Part shown: piece after piece, positions 44,358-55,990 of the stretch
Numbering within the stretch: the stretch's first letter is position 1
How the letters are laid out: every line of letters begins with the position of its first letter
Origin: Przewalskia tangutica
Lineage: Eukaryota > Streptophyta > Magnoliopsida > Solanales > Solanaceae
Direction of reading: 5' to 3'
Length of the DNA: 64,000 nucleotides
Assembly (NCBI GenBank): GCA_029844215.1
Contig: CM056738.1
Coordinates: 44,652,388 to 44,716,387 of the forward strand
Program-made: the position numbers and the translations under genes
The notes under the pieces: model-generated
Database searches by the model: none
Told to the model about the DNA's origin: nothing
Seen by the model: the letters and a program-made list of their open reading frames with translations, nothing else

Positions 44358-46085
44358 CTGGCCAACTGTCTCATATCATACATACATGCTCCGGGTAGAA
44401 TATCTCATATACTCATGATAGTTATGACCCTTGGGGGACCCATAAAGTCCATGTACCAGCCACACAGTGTCACAAAGCATATAAATGTCTCTTCTACTGA
44501 ACACCTTACATTTATGATATGGACACATAATCAAATCTCAAGTGTAAATCATAATTAAATCTCAATCATGTCACACATGGACACATATTACACTACCAGT
44601 ATCAAGTCAAGTCTGTTTCTCTATCCATGATAATACTAAGATGAATGACAGATAAATATATCACAAGTACGGTATGACAACTACGTACAAGTCCAGCAAT
44701 CCCAAAGAGGCAACAAGTCATAATCAATTAATAGTAACCAACATGAGTAATCCATTTCGAATTCATACCTGAGGGCTTACATGCTTTTTCCAACAGAATC
44801 TAACTACACATACACTTTACTAACCGAAATCTAACAAGAAGGTAAGTCATAATCTACCTGAAATATCGAGTGTGAGTCGCACAATCACATTTGCGCCTTG
44901 TCTTTCTGTGGATCATGACCGTACTCGAAGTCGAGTATTATCGAAGTCTAAGTTATAATAGAGAATTTAGAACACCCATATCATTACACTAGTCCTTTGA
45001 TTCCAAATCGGTTAGTAAAGAAGAGGAAACCATGCTTTTAGGGGTAAAACGATCATTTTAATGGTGAACTGTTAAATTCAACATACTAAGAGTTATATCC
45101 TACTAACCAACTACTAAATCAACTAACCATTAGACTAATTTCACCTTAGAAGCAAACCCCCAAATTTTGGTATGAACTCTATTTTTTAATATTCAAATCT
45201 ATCAACATTAATGGAATATTTAGGCTTAACAAGAACTAAATACCGATTCACCATGCTTAGATTAACAAACCCCACTAATCAATTCACACATTTAAGCATA
45301 ACAATTTCATAAGCCCTAATTTAACTGAACTCTTCTTTTCCAATTAGATTCTAGGTCAAGACCAACACTAAATTAATATAATGAGTCTAAGTAAACGTAA
45401 TACAATGTAAAAAAAGGTTACCTTAAGAAGAAATTTCTTAGAAAAGCTTGGGTCGCCCTAAGGGTGCTTGGGAAGTGTATTTTCAAAATAGGGGTAGATA
45501 GGATTTTAAAGACATTTTAATGATTTTGGAAATTCCAATCTTCTGCTGCAGCGGACGAAGTCCTACTGTAGCGGACCCATGCCCGTGGACCCTTCTCGCG
45601 CATGCAGTCCTAATACAAAAACCCAAAGGCTCTTCACTGGGGCACACTGAGGCCCGCCCCAACAGATACACCAGCAACCAACAAACATAAGACTTATGCA
45701 ATTCCAAAACGGAATGTGATAATTACCATAGACCTCCCCGACACAAACTAGATATGTACACATATGAAAAAACACACTATAGACTCACTCATGTCTTCAG
45801 AATTTCTATCGGGCTTCTACTTCTATAAGTCAAGCCCCCAAAGAGCTAACCTAGTTTTCAAACCAAAAGCCAAAAATGCTCCCGAGGGACTTAGGAACCG
45901 AACCAACTCCCCACCAAGTCATAAACGACCCTCCGGACCTCACGAAATTCCAAAAAGGTCCATTTACACAAAAGTCAACTATTAGTCAACACTTTCACTC
46001 CTTAAGGTTTTAATTTCTCACTTCTAGAATCGTTCAATAACTTTGGAAATCGAATCAATGAGGGTAAAATAGTCAAAACGCACAA

Positions 46086-46345
46086 AGTTATTGAATATGA
46101 CTCATCAGAATTTCCATTGATGAGTCATATACAATCTGCTTTTGAGATGTTTGATGGAATATGTTGAAAGACATGGTTCATTCATCATGTATAACTTTGT
46201 GTTTGTTTCTCCTCACCTCTTCTCTTATGCATATGAGTCATCACGTGCTACCTGTTTTTGGGATGACTCAATTTCATGGATCTGGTTCATTTGCTTTGTA
46301 CAATATCTTTGTTAATTATCAAAACTAACACTAGTTATGTCCACA
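46086..46345 (-). repeat. SIRE-like LTR, proximal piece (U3 start)
   Basis: In minus reading it starts TGTGGACATAACTAG just after the polypurine tract and includes the repeated word GATGAGTCATAT (46095-46130). It breaks where the gypsy solo LTR begins. Confidence 0.6.
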
Positions 46346-46360
46346 AATTCCCCTTTTTTG
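46346..46360 (-). other. Polypurine tract of the SIRE-like element
   Basis: The plus strand reads AATTCCCCTTTTTTG, i.e. a CAAAAAAGGGG purine run on the minus strand, adjacent to the LTR start. Confidence 0.65.
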
Positions 46361-46739
46361 ATGATGACAAACTCATTCACGCCATTGTAGAACAAAAAAT
46401 AGAATACTACTAGGATGAACCAGGTTAGCAAGGATTATAAAACATCACAATTTATATCTTCTTCCTTTTGGCATCATTAAAAATCTATACCATAACATGC
46501 TTTAATAGAAATATATGTAATATTAAACTCATGGCCACTGGGGCAATCACATACGTATAATAGAACTATTTGATTGATAGATCTTTGCTCAAAATTTGTA
46601 AGCATAATATGAATACACATATCTCAGAGAGAAATAAGCTACCATTATGATAAAGCAGTACTACCAATGAAAAAGAAAACAAACATACAAACCAGGGTAG
46701 AAGTGATCAAGGATGGGGACCTAAAGGATTCTAAAAGGC

Positions 46740-49048
46740 AAGCTTAGAAGAGGAGGGTACATCTTTGGTAAGGGCTTCAACTATACTTTGGATGGTCTAG
46801 GTATTATCGTCCTTTTCCTTTTCAAGTGTTGTCTGCAAGCTGAAAATCTTTGCATTGAGAACAACCTACTTCTCACTATATTTTCGACGGAGTAGGTCTA
46901 TCATCTCATCATGTTTCTCTTGCATCCTCGTTGTTTCAACTTTCTTTACAGCAAGATGAACGTTTAGAGATCATACCTCTTTATCAGTATTCTCAGCTAG
47001 AATAAACCATCTTGCGTTTCTCAACTTCCCAATGTCATCTTTGGTCAGTTGATATTGCCAAATTTGAACCGGCACCTTGAAATTCTCAAAACATCAGCCA
47101 ACTAGAACCTATATGCTAAACAATGACCTTAGTTTTCATGTAGGGAAATCATATGCATATGCTAAATCATAAATCTAGGTAGATTTATTTAGACATCAGA
47201 GTCAAGAAGCTCCATGAGTGTCATATCCAAGAAGGTAGCTGAGGATCTTCCCTCATTCTGAGGCAAAATCATAGAATGAACTACTATAAATATAATTTAT
47301 AGAGTTTGGGCATCTCCTTGTGTAGATCCCTTTTGCGATGTGTGGATGATGGATTGTTCGTGACTTTTTGAGTGATGTCAATAGCACTAGACATATCTTG
47401 GAGTGAAGGCCAATCATTCTTAGCATATTATACCCAATCCTCGGAGGGTACTTGCAGAATCTCTCCCAATGTTTAAGAATTCAGGGTAATTTCAACTACC
47501 AGAATAGAGCTAGTGATCTGTCATTTCTTGAAGGTTGCATTTACATAGAGTTCATCTACCTTTACTTTACATATTTTTCTCTTTTCTTATCTTGATAAGA
47601 ACAAGTGACTCCATCATTGGAGCTCTATCTTTTCCACTAACGTAATTATCTCACATCCCCAAATATCTATGACTACCCTTCATCTCAACACACGATGTCT
47701 CTTGATATTTAAGACCCTCCACTTATTCAGATCAATTACTTCGTCTAGATCAAAGTAGTACTCAATATCCCTAAGTTATTGATCCTATGACTCTAATAAA
47801 GATTCTTCCTTTTCATGCTCAGTTGGTTTATCTACCAATTTTGATTGAGCTTTCCTTTTAAAAGACCCAGGTTTTCCAACCTGTTTCTTTTTTACTTCTT
47901 CTACTTGACTATGAAGTTTCCTCAGTCTTCCCCTTTTATTTCTTCTCCCTTGATGTCTCATTTTTACTAAATCTCCTAATGATTCTGAATTGTCCTTAGT
48001 AGTGTTGGTTCTGGAAAATGTACACTTTTTTCTAGCTTTCATTGCCTTCTTCAGCTCTTATTTATCTCTCATCTTTTTACCCCTGATGTGAGGAGTTCTG
48101 GATTTTGCTCGGTTTCACATTCCTTAGCAGCTTCTTCGTCATGCATTAGAGAGGGCTTACCCGAAGTCCTTCTCACCTTTTTCATAGTGAATTTTGTGAT
48201 GGGTACCTCATATTCCAAAGCAATCTACTCACTTGGACTAGGTTGAGAGACCTATTCCATTTGATTTTTTTTTCTATTATTAAAGCTGGCCTCTCAGTTA
48301 GTTGCTCTGAGATCTGGGTATTTGCAGTATATTATTAAATTTGTGTGTTCTCAGCCGTTAACTCATCTGTTTCCTTATCACCCCACCCATGCTACTCAGT
48401 ACGTCTACAACTTCCTCTTCTACAGAGTTTTCCATCGTTGTGGATCCTTTCTCCATTGTAGCCTCTTTTAACCCATCAAATTAACTACCTTCTGTAGTGG
48501 CGACTTTCCTGATTCCCCCCTCAATATGTTTTTTTCCCTTTATCATGAACTTCTTCAATCTCACTCATTACATCCTCGTCAATTTTCTTTTTTTCAACTT
48601 CCAAGTCTTTAATAGACTTTACTATATGAGCCACTCCCAACTAACAACAATTACTACTTTAGGCACTTTGACTGGAGTTACTTGTTCAAGCGGCCCTGTG
48701 TCCAAGAAACTATGACATTCTACAGGCCCAATTATTTACTTCTTCACCTTGTACTTCAAACAAATCCCCTGGGGTATCCATGACATCGGAGTGGTAAGCA
48801 AATTTGACTAGGGTTGGGGAAAAATTAGAGTCATTAGAGCATGTGGGTTCATCTTTTCTTCTGGCTCTGGATTTGATTTTCTTAATGGTTTGATTCTGGG
48901 TATGTTGCACATAGTCAATAGGTGTGATATTTGTGGGTTTTTCAGTTTTTAGGTCTTGAGTGGCTTTAGGGGCAGAGCAATTCATGTCTTTTATAGTGAA
49001 GGTGAGGGCAGTTTGGAGGGCCTTTGAATTTCCTTGGTTGTTTTTCAA
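46740..49048 (-). pseudogene. Envelope-like third reading frame of a SIRE-type copia element
   Basis: Minus-strand pieces: a Lys/Ser/Thr-rich N-terminal part (49048-48710) ending MDTPGDLFEVQGEEV, a very basic block (about 48042-47785), a YYFDLDEVIDLNKW ... LNIKRHRVLR block near 47700 like the putative plant transposon protein domain, and a C-terminal heptad-like coiled coil (about 47060-46740, including TLEKEKDDNT). The order basic region, conserved domain, coiled coil is typical of the envelope-like ORF of plant SIRE-type retroelements, whose function is unknown. Many stops and shifts make it dead. I annotate only. Confidence 0.55.
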
Positions 49049-49776
49049 AGAGGAAGAACAATTTATATTGGAGAGTATAAGGAAGGATTTTTGATAAGGA
49101 ATGTTTCTTGTTTTAAGGAATTTCGATTCCTTTTAAGTGTGAACATAGACCTGATTGATGGTTCTCGTTCTTTAGAATGTAGGTTTCTCTTTGAAGGACA
49201 TTTTCAGAAATGCCAAAGGTTGAACCTGGTCCTTGGATTACATAGTATAGGCAAGATAAACAAGGATAATTTCAAGATTTGTATGTTTGATTTATTTCTG
49301 CAAAAGATATGGTGTACATACCTCCCCGATGACTTTTATTTCAACTCTTATAATCTAAGCCATTTACTGTGACATCCAACATCAGTTGGACTCTTTCAAT
49401 CATGTATAATTCTATGATTCCATATGACAAACAAACTTAGTGTGATCTAAGCATTTATTACATTTAAGCATTTATTTCATGATATGAACATATTCTAGCC
49501 AATTATAGAAGAAACATAATGTGATCTTTGATGTTCCGAGTATATATTTTGAATTTGTCACAACATACTTGATTGTCATTCTTAAAATTAATAGGAGTTT
49601 AGGCATGTATTCCCCCACATTATGAGTTCCTCCATCTCCATTTCTAAGAGTAGACATATTTTCAACCATATTTAGTTATACTGAACATGTGTTGTTTATC
49701 AAAATATGTTGTCTGCTTCTGTCTCTCTTTCCTGTAAAACAATCAGAGGTTAGTTTTGGAAATCCAAGTTAGCTTC
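49049..49776. other. Unassigned stretch upstream of the envelope-like region
   Basis: A plus-strand open frame at 49034-49372 (112 codons) has no domain I recognise. It probably lies in the spacer upstream of the envelope-like frame of the SIRE-like element. Nothing else seen. Confidence 0.35.
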
Positions 49777-49859
49777 ACTACAAGAAAAACAGCCTACGGT
49801 GACAGTTCACGTGGCAGAAATGCAAGTGTCACATCTTTTTACTAAATTTATGTCTTTTC

Positions 49860-50025
49860 TTGACATTCATGTGACGTTTTTTTAAGTGTCATAAAATTAA
49901 TGACATTTGTGTGACGGGTTTTTTAAGTGTCATAAAATTTTGATATTTGTGTGACGAGTTTTTTAAGTGTCATAAAATTATGACATTTGTGTTACGGGTT
50001 CGTGAAATGTCACATAAATAAGCGA
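49860..50025. repeat. Subterminal repeats of the second CACTA element
   Basis: Four units of about 50 bp: TGACATTTGTGTGACGG, then GTTTTTTAAGTGTCATAAAA, with small changes. Confidence 0.7.
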
Positions 50026-50029
50026 CTTG

Positions 50030-51540
50030 TGTTTTAAATTGACCAAAAAATGACGCGTTTGACTGATTAAAATGACACAATTTTTATTATTTATTTAGCA
50101 CTTTTTTAATTAAAATTAAGACCTACACGATTTTTATTATAAAATTGTTTTTAATAAAAACAAACTAAACGTTATCGTTTTAACATTATAAAAAATAAAA
50201 GATCAAAAACTCTATAAAAATACTAATTGTCTTTACGCTCACACAATTAGGTTTTGCTTCCCCACTTGCTGGTTTGATTTTCTTATTTTATCTTAGCTAT
50301 TAATCTGAAAAGTTTAGGTTATTTGTGAAATTATTTCCACGGGTCGTCATTAGCTCAGCTATGTTGTGAAATTATTTTATCTTAGCTATTTTATCCACTG
50401 CCATATCTAATTTCTTTCCCTTATTTCATTTTCACAATTTTACCTTTGAGGAAAACCCTAACGCCTCTATCATCCTTCTATTTTTCAACAACATCCGCCA
50501 TTAATGGCCAGTGTACGATTTCCGTCAACCTCTCTCAACCGCTCCTCAGCCATGAACAGGTAAGCTTGTGTGCTCTTTCCCCTTTTGCTTTTCCAGTCAA
50601 ACAAGGACGAAACCTTAATGAGTTTTGTCCGTTTGTCCTTGAGTTCTATTGGTTTCGATTCAATCTAGCATAAAAGGAACCCCTTGGCTTCATCTTTATG
50701 GAGTTGAAATTTCTAATTTTTACAACTCAGATTTCGAGAAAAAATCCTAAGATCTTCAAAATTTAGGAATTTTGACATTTGCCTAAACCCTAGCCCTCGA
50801 TAAGTTTAACACCTCTTGGACAAACTTATGCCATGTCAAGTTGTAGCCTCTGTTGCATTTCATACTCAGATTATAACTTATGGTCTCATAGAGTAAAACC
50901 TGTACAAGGCAATTCAATACTGAAAATGGCAGGATACTAATTTCTAGTTTGGTGAGGTTATACAGGTGTACAATGTACTTTGTGTTTCAATTGGGATCAA
51001 ACAAAAGGATAACATATTGGTTGTTATTGATTATTTGTTGTTACTCTATCCAAGTTTTGTTTTCATTAGTGAATATTTTGTTTACTCTTAACAATTTACT
51101 TCCATAACTTAGGAAGATTTGATGGGGTTTTCTTGCATATTCATTAAACTTTTAGAGTCTTGTAGTTGTATGAATTATGGAGTAATTTCAATTATCAAGA
51201 ACTATCCCTATACTTCTCCTCGCTAACTCCAGTTTAAGCATTTGCAAGACGCTGATTGAAACAATCTATCGTCAATTTCTCTGCTTTTCTCTATCACATG
51301 CTATGTGATTCTATTACTGTTTGATTGAACAAGAGTAAGGTAATTAGATCAAACATGTGAGAATCATTCAGATCAATAGGATGGCACAGTCTTACTGATA
51401 TTCTCATGTGTGAATTCTTATTTATCTAATTCTCATTAATTCTGTAGTTTCTGAAAATGTAAAATTTATTTTCCAGTAGTTGTGAAACTAAATGTTTGAA
51501 TTGAGCAAAACATGTACAAGGATATTTTGAATTTTTAGAT
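50030..51540. other. AT-rich interior with a leader-like segment
   Basis: Around 50450-50570 the sequence changes to AAAACCCTAACGCCTC... and a CT-rich stretch ending at a plausible donor (CAGGTAAGC near 50560), like a 5' untranslated exon. It could be the first exon of the CACTA gene or of a captured gene. No domain is recognised in the 75-codon frame there (50446-50673). Confidence 0.3.
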
Positions 51541-51797
51541 TGAGAAGGAATAGAAGTTGTGCACATGAGATGTTCGACAAAGTGTTTGAGAGAGTCGTAC
51601 AAGGAGTACCAAAAGAAAAGAGTTGAAGAAGTTGATGAGAGGTTGAAGTTTGAAATCAGAACAATGTGCACATGACTTCAAATTTGTCGACAAGCATACT
51701 TAGTTGCAAGTAAGTGACTTACTCTCCTTTATTTGTTAGTTCAATTTGATTATTTTGTGAAAACAGAATAACATGTTTTTTTCCATTAAGAATGTAG

Positions 51798-52336
51798 GAA
51801 ACCATAGTAAGCATGGCGGTTGCAGGGGCGATTTTCGGGGTAGGATTTGGTGACTGGTTGAATGACAAGTATGGTTGGAGAAAATTGATTCTTTTAGTAG
51901 ATATTTGTTCTTTGTTTATGCGATCATCATGGCACTTGCCCCAGTACCTTGGGTGATAATTATTGGAAGAGTACTCGTCGGTTTAGGAGTTGGAATGGCT
52001 TCCATGACTTCACCACTTTATATCTCGGAAGCTTCCCTGACTCGGATTAGAGGAGCTTTAGTAGCATGAACGGTCTAGTAATTACGGGAAGACAACTTCT
52101 TTTGTATCTTATCAACTTAACATTTACAAGAAAAATAATACATGTTGAAACTCTTTTTTGAAGTTTTTTCGTCAATTGAAAATGTTGTTTTTTTGGAATG
52201 TTTTAACTGATTTGTCTGTATCACTTTTAGACAAAAGGAACTTGGCGATGTATGCTTGGTGTAGCTGGTATTCCTGCTCTTATTCAATTTTTTCTAATGC
52301 TATCCCTTCCTGAGTCACCTCGATGGTTGTATAGAG
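51798..52336 (+). pseudogene. Inositol transporter (INT family, MFS) fragment, two exons
   Basis: Exon a (51798 to about 52130) reads ETIVSMAVAGAIFGVGFGDW, LNDKYGWRK (the MFS loop between helices 2 and 3), then after a one-base loss APVPWVIIIGRVLVGLGVGM and SPLYISEASLTRIRGALVA. A second one-base loss puts TGA at 52068. Exon b (52231-52336, after a TCACTTTTAG acceptor) reads TKGTWRCMLGVAGIPALIQF and PESPRWLY, the sugar-transporter signature. The best family match is the plant proton/myo-inositol symporters of the INT2/INT4 kind. The first helix-bearing exon and everything after PESPRWLY are missing, and the donor after exon a is lost. In the living family the protein imports inositol across a membrane. 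Confidence 0.8.
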
Positions 52337-52348
52337 TGGTAGGCAGAT

Positions 52349-55300
52349 TGTTGACACTCAATTTTGTCCCCTCTTTACTGACTATTTATTCAGGCCGTCC
52401 TTTTATCTTCAATTAATTTCACTATGCTTCACATCTTGAAAATTCTCCAAAAATGCTAAGTTTTAATATTTTTACAAATTACCGCATAATTTTAAAATAT
52501 CGGATATTACATTTTATAATTAAAATATAAGCAAAAAAATTTTAATATTTCGGCATCGACATTGGTGATTGATTTTCTCTTAATATTTTCACCAATTACC
52601 AAATTAATCATTTTCATATGAATATTATATTTTACTTAAATTAAATACATATATTAAATCTTTTGTACCGTAATTTATGAGTATGTGCACTTTTGGAAAT
52701 TAATTAGGAAGAAAGAAGCATATTTTAATCGATTGGGAGATTTGGACTAATTACCTACTAATTCATTTTTTGTGGGCTAATTAATCTCTCACTCAAATGA
52801 AATCAGCCCAACTCCCCCATTTCTTTTAATCAGCCCAAAACTCCTAACCCAATTCGCAGCCCAAATTCCAGCCCTTATCCTATTCTTCTAAACTTAAACC
52901 TAACTAAACTAAATAACACCCTTCTAACCAGACTCCCCCAATCGATTTCCCAAAACCAGCAACCCGTCGACCACCCAAAAAAACCACCAGTCCCTCGCCG
53001 GCGATCCGTTTTACCCGCCAGACAAATGACATTCCCGACACCATCCATTATCTTTCATCACCCCAACTAACCTCTGTCATTCAGACATCTTCCACGCCCA
53101 TACCCTGCAAATCCCCTAAAATCCGCAACCTACTATCACCCATCTCCTTCAAGCTTCCCTTTACATGCCAAATAAATCCTAGTCACATTCACACCTTCCT
53201 TTTACCCATCAAACAACCATGCATTTGCCCAAACGACTCTATTCCATCAAATCGAACCTGAAAAGGTGAAATCCTATCACCTTCTGCCATGATTTTTCAG
53301 AATTCCCCCCCCCCCCCCCCTCTTTTATTCAAAATTCGTATTGGGGGGAGGTCCATACTTTGGGTTATAAATAGAACCCTTCTAGGTTCAGAAAAGGAGA
53401 GGAAAAAAAGAGATTCAGTATTTTCAAAGCATTAGAACAAATCTTAGATTTTTATTTGCAACAAATAGAGAAATCAAAAAGAAAACATTCCCTTTCACTC
53501 TCAAGCTTTCAAATTCGAAAACCACGTACTCTTAAACATTCGCTTTTCTTAATCGCATAAGCAAAACACTTCCGAGTGGAATCGACGAGTCGAGACACGC
53601 CTCAGTTCGCTGCCTGGAGAAGGTAAAATCAATCCCCTTTCTTTTAATTCCAGTTTACTGTATGTTGGTTCAGATTGGTTTATTTAGTTCTAGACAAGTA
53701 AATCCTATATATACCTATTAGTCTAATATGTCATCTTTGTTCATCTCCCATATCTATTGGACTAGTCGCATACACTCAACTCATGTACATGAGGGTTATC
53801 ATGCTCACTACTTAGCCTAGGTTGATTTTATTTCATGTTAGCTTTGTATTTGCATTTTACTACCTGGTTGTTTGTTTTCCCCCTACCCCTTTGGACTTGA
53901 AATCATCTAATGTTGTCATATACTGTATCCGGGCTAACATGTAACCTCTTCTAAGTTGAAATTGCCATATTACTGTATCAGAATCCCTCTGATGCATTTT
54001 CTGAATCTGGCTAGGTATGTTGTGTCCATTTCTACATCCAGCATATTTATCAACTTAACCATGTGTTTACCCTTGCATGTATGAGTATCAAATGTACCCA
54101 TGATAGCATGTACTACATTCTAAGTCATTTTGTTGCCATATCTATCTGTGGGGTGGTCTAAATGTCATTTGTGTTAACATTGTTGCATTTATTTGAACTA
54201 ACTTGCCATGTTAAATTATAGTTGCATTCTGCTGTTAACTTACAATCATTATCATATAGTAGCATATAGGGCCTAGTTTGGTGCTGGAGTTGTTTAAATG
54301 AATGGTAGGTCTAGTAAATGATTTGAACTTAGGACCTCCTACTTCTTGTTATATCCATGTCCAGATTATCTGCCGAAATATATATGTGTTTCTTTGTCTT
54401 CTGGATTTTCCCATACGTTTGTTGTCTATCTCTCCCTGAAGCATGCTCAGTAACAGTCAATCCTTACATCCCTTCTTTTTTTCTACCTTTGATGGATGGT
54501 CTGAGATTTTGTATTGACCAGAAGAGACCTACTTATATGCAAGGGCTGATACAATATTGGTTTCTGCTATTATGTGAACCGCTTCTGTCTAGTCTATATC
54601 TTGTCTAAAGCTCAGGGTAACTGAAATCATATTTATTTCATTTAAAAGGCTAGTTAAAAGAGTCAAACAGAGTGTCTGCATATGTGAAATGAGGTTTGAA
54701 ACTCTAGCTTTGGTTTTGAAATCTTGTCTAGTTTATTGCACTAAGTCTAAATCATACATATGACTCTATGTTTCCTCTTTAATCATAAGATGTATGTGAT
54801 GCATTGAATGCTGCCCTGCCTTTAAAATAGCTGGACTAGGGTCATTATTTGGTGTTGGTAATTTTCTCATAATCTCAGGCTTCGTATGAAATGGTTTATG
54901 CCATATCTTTTTGGACCTATATTGATGGGTCTTTCTTTTTTTTACCCGAAACCCAGTGCCTTTTTTTCCATTTCTTGATTTTCTTTACTGTCATCTAACG
55001 TGAGCCAATGCCCAATATCTATCTTGTTTTATTATCAATGTGCATAGTTGAGGATATGATACCCTTTTTATGAGTTTATATAGGATAATGTGACCAGTTA
55101 TTGAATGTTCATTCCTAATTCGTACATATGCTCCCTTCCCTTTTGCATGTATCGTGGGTCTTTGGGCCCACAACCCTTGTTTATACATATTGCAAGATCT
55201 TGCTTTGAGAAAAATGTTTAATTATTGTTTTGGACCCGCTTGTTGCTGAAATAAAGTAAATGTATGTGATTAATTTTCATACTAAATGTTTGTTTATTAC

Positions 55301-55500
55301 TTGATGAAGTCTGTACATATGCTAATCTTTTCCTTTTCTTTTTCTTTGTTTTACATTAAACGCATCGGGAATGACGAAGAGTCTCGTTATGAGACTCATC
55401 TTGACTTTGTCAAGCGAAGACCCACATCCACATTCATTGCATTCTCTTACCTCGAGACTCATAAACAAATAGGGCGGGATGACATCGTCACTCTTTATTT
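52349..55500 (+). repeat. 5' LTR of the Ogre/Tat-type element (end approximate)
   Basis: Collinear with 61341-64000 up to 54491; beyond that no partner is visible, so the right end (about 55.5 kb) is a guess. TATA box at 53366-53373, preceded by a run of 16 C (53305-53320). It lacks 539 bp that the 3' LTR has at 62659-63197. Confidence 0.7.
53366..53373 (+). promoter_or_regulatory. LTR TATA box (Ogre/Tat-type)
   Basis: TATAAATA about 45 bp after a C homopolymer. The same arrangement is at 62333-62340 in the 3' LTR. Confidence 0.5.
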
Positions 55501-55990
55501 TAAGTCATGCATGCATTTACCCTAAGTGGGTCGATCCTTGGTATCATCTTTGCAGTTAGTAAAACACCAAACTTGTCGGCAAGTTTCACAACCCAATGAC
55601 CAATCAACATATTATGTGTAGCGGATAATGATGGATTCAGGTCTAAACATGACATGTCAAAATTGGAAAATGCACAGTTATTTTGTCGCCATTTCCAACA
55701 AAGCATTGCAGTTTAACAGCTTGGACCAATATATCACTATCTCACATATCTGTCGTTTAGACCCACCTCTGATATAAAAGAGGTCACATGCATATTAGAG
55801 CGCGTTATTTGCTGTTTGCAATTCTGTACATTTTATTTTAAAATTACCCATGTCATACTAACTTGGTCTGCTTCATTTTTTAGAAAGATTATTTTTGCCT
55901 AGCTTATCCCACCAAAGGTTGATCCGCGTTGGCTGAGAACTGACAGAACATCTCCACTTCACAAATTCAAAGGCACGATCTTCCAACAAA

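Larger units (their letters stand above)
38536..46085 (-). mobile_element. Gypsy solo LTR (about 2.5 kb), interrupted by a 5 kb element
   Basis: The left end TATCACGACCCCAAATC is a mutated TGTCACGACCC LTR end. Internal sequence resembles the solo LTR at 12955-14702: GCAAGAGTAGTATCAGTA near 38885 and GGGGGACC.ATAAAGTCCATGTACC near 44440. The right end fades at GTCAAAACGCAC near 46078 without the expected GGGTCGTTACA, so a small deletion removed the terminus and any target duplication. No coding region. The 5 kb element sits at 39315-44357. Confidence 0.6.
25748..49048 (-). mobile_element. SIRE-like copia element (minus strand), 3' half, heavily nested
   Basis: Read from right to left: an envelope-like region (49048 to about 46740), a polypurine tract (46346-46360 on the plus strand as CCCCTTTTTTG), and an LTR starting TGTGGACATAAC on the minus strand. 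The LTR survives as three pieces: about 46086-46345, 38128-38535 and 25748-26104, separated by later insertions. The last piece ends with TTATTCCGCA in minus reading. The joined LTR is about 1.0 kb. The pol region is not in the window. The assignment rests on the envelope-like region and the SIRE-like LTR tail (ATTTCCACGTAAAAATATTG). Confidence 0.6.
49777..52348 (+). mobile_element. CACTA element, left part
   Basis: CACTACAAGAAAAACAGCC at 49777 is a textbook left terminus of plant CACTA elements. It is followed by four subterminal units (49860-50020) with the word GTGTGACGGGTTTTTTAAG. The interior has no transposase sequence in view, but it holds a gene-like 5' region and a broken inositol-transporter fragment. 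An Ogre/Tat-type element inserted at 52349, and the right CACTA end is not in the window, so it is unproven that the transporter piece lies inside the CACTA borders. Confidence 0.65.

Noticed and set aside
51798..52336. Functional inositol transporter gene
   Set aside because: Only about 150 codons of a roughly 500-residue family, two one-base losses, a stop and a lost splice donor; the remainder is replaced by an LTR element.
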